The notes beneath the pieces are model-generated. The model was not told where the DNA came from. It saw only the letters and a list, made by a program, of their open reading frames with translations, and did not search any database. The position numbers and the translations under genes are program-made. Below are positions 62,201 through 64,000 of a stretch of DNA of 64,000 nucleotides, one piece after another. Numbering within the stretch: position 1 is the stretch's first letter; every line of letters starts with the position of its first letter. Source of the DNA: Limisphaerales bacterium (GTDB taxonomy: Bacteria; Verrucomicrobiota; Verrucomicrobiia; Limisphaerales; AAA164-E04); NCBI GenBank assembly GCA_024761205.1, contig JAMASS010000005.1:1-64000 (forward strand), read 5' to 3'.

Positions 62201-62971
62201 GGACTGGCGCTGCCCTCAATTCGTCAGCGACTTCGCACGTTTCAGAACTACGCGGACAAAACAATCCTATCCATCTACGGCGCCCTGCTAGATAGCGCCA
62301 ACAGCCTCAGCGTGAATCATTTGGCACATACCGTCTTTCTCAATCAAGGCCAACATTTCACCGCTGAGCCCCTGCCGACTCTGGCCCAAACGACGCCCGC
62401 CTTCGGAATTGCTGTCGCTGACTTTGACTGTGACGGAAATGAAGATCTATTCCTCTGCCAAAACTTCTTCGCCACCGCCCCCGGCACTCATCGCTACGAC
62501 GCCGGGCGCGGCCTCCTCCTCCTGGGTGATGGATCCGGTGAATTCGCCCCCATACCCGGCCACCTCAGCGGGATCAGCGTTTACGGCGAACAACGGTCGA
62601 CAGCCACCGCTGATGTGAACCACGATGGTCGCACGGACTTGGTGATTTCGCAGAATGGTGCGGCAACCAAATTGTTCTTAAATCAATCGCCCAAACAAGG
62701 GCTCCGCATCCGCCTGAAGGGACCCCGCAATAACCCGAACGCCATCGGATCGCACCTTCGGCTTGTTAGCCAAACCCATAGCGGACCAACGCGGGAACTC
62801 CACCGTGGTTCAGGCTGGCTAGCGGTCAACAGTCCCTGCCAAGTTCTCGCTCGAACAGCCAATGAGTCCGAAGTTTGGGTGCGTTGGCCGGACGGCCACG
62901 AGACAATCACACCCCTCCCAGACGAAGTATCGGTCATCACGATCGATTCCTCCGGCCAGATCCTACCCTAG
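59264..62971 (+). CDS. Large secreted FG-GAP/VCBS protein with two ASPIC-UnbV modules
   Basis: 1,235 residues. Signal peptide within FRRALNAIQWIFISSLLLRS-ANA. A first beta-propeller is built of FG-GAP repeats with the calcium loop DxDGDGDLD, for example AAGDVDGDALPDLYFCG, FADMDGDGDLDLIVS, INDIDGDQDLDLYVANF and FADIDRDGDLDFFVVDM. An ASPIC-UnbV-like module sits at about 570-645 (VQLKGRPPNTRGIGAQIEVT). A second propeller follows (WTDLNSDGWDDLVIGTG, TADWDQDGDLDLFIAGR, VADFDCDGNEDLFLCQ), and a second ASPIC-UnbV-like end (IRLKGPRNNPNAIGSHLRLV, then WVRWPDGHETITPL). Such proteins are abundant in PVC bacteria; they probably bind ligands outside the cell. The following gene is a close relative. Confidence 0.92.
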   Translation: MNHLSKNRAPFRRALNAIQWIFISSLLLRSANAVDWEDHEGYRLARLTTPAESQPGFTTISPEKAGIRFRNDLADHRSLERRGLLSGSGVAAGDVDGDALPDLYFCGLDNHNQLYRNLSNWTFEEIPPTGGIDCNGTDATGAAFADMDGDGDLDLIVSALGNGTRLFTNDGQAHFTETTATAGIGSQLGSMSLAINDIDGDQDLDLYVANFRPTTIMDEASTRFSGRNINGIPTVTHINGQPTTLPQYTNRFIISPTRKILELGQVDQLFLNDGTGKFSLLSFTSGKFLDEDGQPLKEPPRDWGLAVQMRDFTGDGAPDIYVCNDLYTPDRIWINRGDGSFRAMANLALRNTSTFSMGSDFADIDRDGDLDFFVVDMLSPDHRKRHVQVAMSPPPPHPVGQFDHRLQILRNTLQLNRGDNTYAEISQLSGVEATDWSWGPIFLDVDLDGYEDILVTNGQLRDYQNIDHAMRMEAIRQERKISLAEFRELTSQYPNLSTPNIAYHNQGDLTFRDVSTAWGFDKHGISQGMALADLDNDGDLDIAQNNLNDLPTLLRNNASRPRTRVQLKGRPPNTRGIGAQIEVTGGPVRQSQEILSAGRYMSSDQPVRSFAAGSAEATLSISVTWRSGRVTTIKDIPANTLCEIQEPDRGQETKTTDHNSNISKPLFQGASSWLDHHHFDEPFNDLERQPLLPNRLSQAGPGLTWTDLNSDGWDDLVIGTGRGGTIAAFENQGGKAFRPRQNRITRQPSARDTTAILPWETSELLIGFSNYEDGSPAGNALTAFSWLKDSPRTILNSKPSSIGALSTADWDQDGDLDLFIAGRVLPGRYPVAVDSMLLKNHKGNLQIAHTFEELGLVTGSIFSDLTGDGRPELIVTREWNTLKVFTGNMDSPQDVTEQWRLDRLSGFWNGIEAGDFNNDGRMDLVASNWGHNHKYELAASQPLRLYYGDLNNDGQWDLVESYYHQLLDQELPVRSLRTVGLALPSIRQRLRTFQNYADKTILSIYGALLDSANSLSVNHLAHTVFLNQGQHFTAEPLPTLAQTTPAFGIAVADFDCDGNEDLFLCQNFFATAPGTHRYDAGRGLLLLGDGSGEFAPIPGHLSGISVYGEQRSTATADVNHDGRTDLVISQNGAATKLFLNQSPKQGLRIRLKGPRNNPNAIGSHLRLVSQTHSGPTRELHRGSGWLAVNSPCQVLARTANESEVWVRWPDGHETITPLPDEVSVITIDSSGQILP

Positions 62972-62980
62972 CAGCTTTTC

Positions 62981-64000
62981 ATGCATGCGCCCTCCAAACA
63001 ACGATCCAAAACCTTCGCATCATTGACTCATCTCGCCGCAACTTCACTGGGACTTGGGTTAATTGTGGTCGAGCCCCGCTCTGAGGGACTGAACTGGAAG
63101 AACATTGGTGAACATCGGGTGGCTCGACTTGATGTCGACGCCACCGGCAAGACCGGCTTTGAATCATTAGGCTCAGAAACAACCGGAATTACCTTTCGCA
63201 ATCAGCTGACCGATCAACAAGTCGCCGAAAACCGCATCAGGGAAAACGGGTCTGGCGTCGCCTTAGGCGATATCAATGCAGACGGCAGAACAGATATATA
63301 CTTTTGCTGTTTAGACGGACCCAACGTGCTGTACCGGAACGATGGCGACTGGGCGTTCACGGATATCACCGCAGGCTCCGGCGTGGCCTGCCCGAATCAG
63401 TATTCGACCGGCGCCGCCTTCGCCGATTTCGACGGTGATGGCGACCTTGACCTCACCGTCACCAGCATCGGTGGTGGCGTGCGCGTTTATCATAACAACG
63501 GTGAAGGTCGGTTTCGCCTCGATACTGTCTCCACCTTGATCCCTCAATACGGTGCGACCTCGATCGCAATCGCCGACATTAACAATGACGGAGACCTTGA
63601 TCTCTACGTCACCAACTATCGAACCTCCACCGTCCGTGATGGCCAAGATGACGTCACTGCCGAGATCAAACGCATCAACGGTGAAATCGTCGTGACGCCA
63701 GAAAATCGTTTCGAGGGCCGCACCGCACCGGGCGGCAGCGTCACGATCATCGAGCGGGGCGAACCAGATATTCTGTACATCAACCGCGGAAAGGGAGTCT
63801 TCATCCCCGTCCCTTGGAATAGCGGTGCTTTCATTGACATCCGCCAGCAAAAGCTATCCCAGGCACCACGAAACTGGGGACTCAGCGCCCTCTTCCACGA
63901 CCTCAACGACGATCAACATCCGGAGCTCTACGTCTGCAACGATTTTTTCTTCTCGCTGGACCAAGCGTATTTCAGTCGCGGCGGAAAACAATTCCAGCAG
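62981..64000 (+). CDS. Secreted FG-GAP/VCBS protein (3' truncated by window)
   Basis: Open from the ATG at 62981 to the window edge, 340 codons. A leader with hydrophobic stretch (LTHLAATSLGLGLIVVEPRS) precedes NWKNIGEHRVARLDV, which parallels DWEDHEGYRLARL in the preceding gene. Calcium-loop FG-GAP repeats follow: ALGDINADGRTDIYFCCLDG, FADFDGDGDLDLTVTSIGGG and IADINNDGDLDLYVTNYRTS. It is a tandem paralogue of 59,264, nine bases downstream, and surely of the same class; the ASPIC-UnbV module would lie outside the window. Confidence 0.9.
   Translation, partial: MHAPSKQRSKTFASLTHLAATSLGLGLIVVEPRSEGLNWKNIGEHRVARLDVDATGKTGFESLGSETTGITFRNQLTDQQVAENRIRENGSGVALGDINADGRTDIYFCCLDGPNVLYRNDGDWAFTDITAGSGVACPNQYSTGAAFADFDGDGDLDLTVTSIGGGVRVYHNNGEGRFRLDTVSTLIPQYGATSIAIADINNDGDLDLYVTNYRTSTVRDGQDDVTAEIKRINGEIVVTPENRFEGRTAPGGSVTIIERGEPDILYINRGKGVFIPVPWNSGAFIDIRQQKLSQAPRNWGLSALFHDLNDDQHPELYVCNDFFFSLDQAYFSRGGKQFQQ

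Overview
The window reads as chromosomal DNA from a free-living bacterium of the Planctomycetes-Verrucomicrobia-Chlamydiae group, most likely Verrucomicrobiota. The clues are long secreted FG-GAP/ASPIC-UnbV proteins, a planctomycete/verrucomicrobial-type haem-binding domain (TIGR02603-like), relics of a DUF1501 protein and of a sulfatase, and at the same time a complete rod-shape and peptidoglycan elongation operon (mreBCD, PBP2, rodA), which argues against typical Planctomycetes. No rRNA, tRNA, CRISPR array or transposase was recognised. This placement is inference from gene content; no database search was possible.

Layout. 1-3,250 is a gene graveyard: the tail of one unknown gene, a terminator, then relics of four gene families (DUF1501, HAD-IIA phosphatase, NUDIX hydrolase, sulfatase), each broken by stops and frameshifts. 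3,260-5,534 is a minus-strand set (dtd, metallophosphoesterase, methyltransferase). 5,676-13,111 holds a broken msrP, then nnrD/E, fmt, an EVE-domain gene, a HAD phosphatase and threonine aldolase. 13,225-14,514 is an ECF sigma factor with a putative anti-sigma-like membrane protein and a Spy/CpxP-like periplasmic protein, translationally coupled. 14,785-17,961 is an accessory cluster of secreted or membrane proteins (Sel1 repeats and two unknowns). 18,027-26,721 carries a MraY/WecA-type transferase facing the operon mreB-mreC-mreD-mrdA-rodA-rng. 26,981-28,585 holds two more unknown membrane-anchored proteins.

28,701-32,855 is a rearranged area. Only the C-terminal part of CarB is present, a short scrambled copy of its 5' end lies 1.4 kb upstream, and between them sits a paralogue of the 16,795 protein carrying a TGG-to-TGA nonsense mutation; a J-domain membrane protein follows. 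32,925-37,328 holds trxA, a GspF/PilC-like protein, a class V aminotransferase, a Pro/Ala-rich membrane protein and a PMI-like cupin protein. 37,652-43,000 is an accessory surface locus: a large two-PPC-domain secreted protein followed by two HEAT-like, C-terminally anchored proteins that arose by a visible ~1.5 kb tandem duplication.

43,688-46,145 encodes a GH42-like glycosidase whose usual acid/base glutamate motif is changed, overlapped by a DciA/DUF721 gene. Then come a decayed metallo-beta-lactamase-fold gene, an exported Ala-rich protein with 27-residue repeats, a cytochrome-c-like protein starting at TTG, and an ABC-F ATPase. 51,720-55,580 is a TRAP transporter operon (TatT-like lipoprotein, DctP, fused DctQM), followed by an acyltransferase. 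56,895-64,000 contains a decayed CRTAC/ASPIC-UnbV gene, a cysteine desulfurase and two large intact FG-GAP proteins, the second running off the window.

Two themes stand out. First, decay is dense: eight broken genes or gene relics, plus one duplicated 3' gene fragment, alternate with intact housekeeping genes. Second, several clusters of unknown exported or membrane-anchored proteins sit like cassettes between housekeeping operons, with a paralogue pair shared between two of them.
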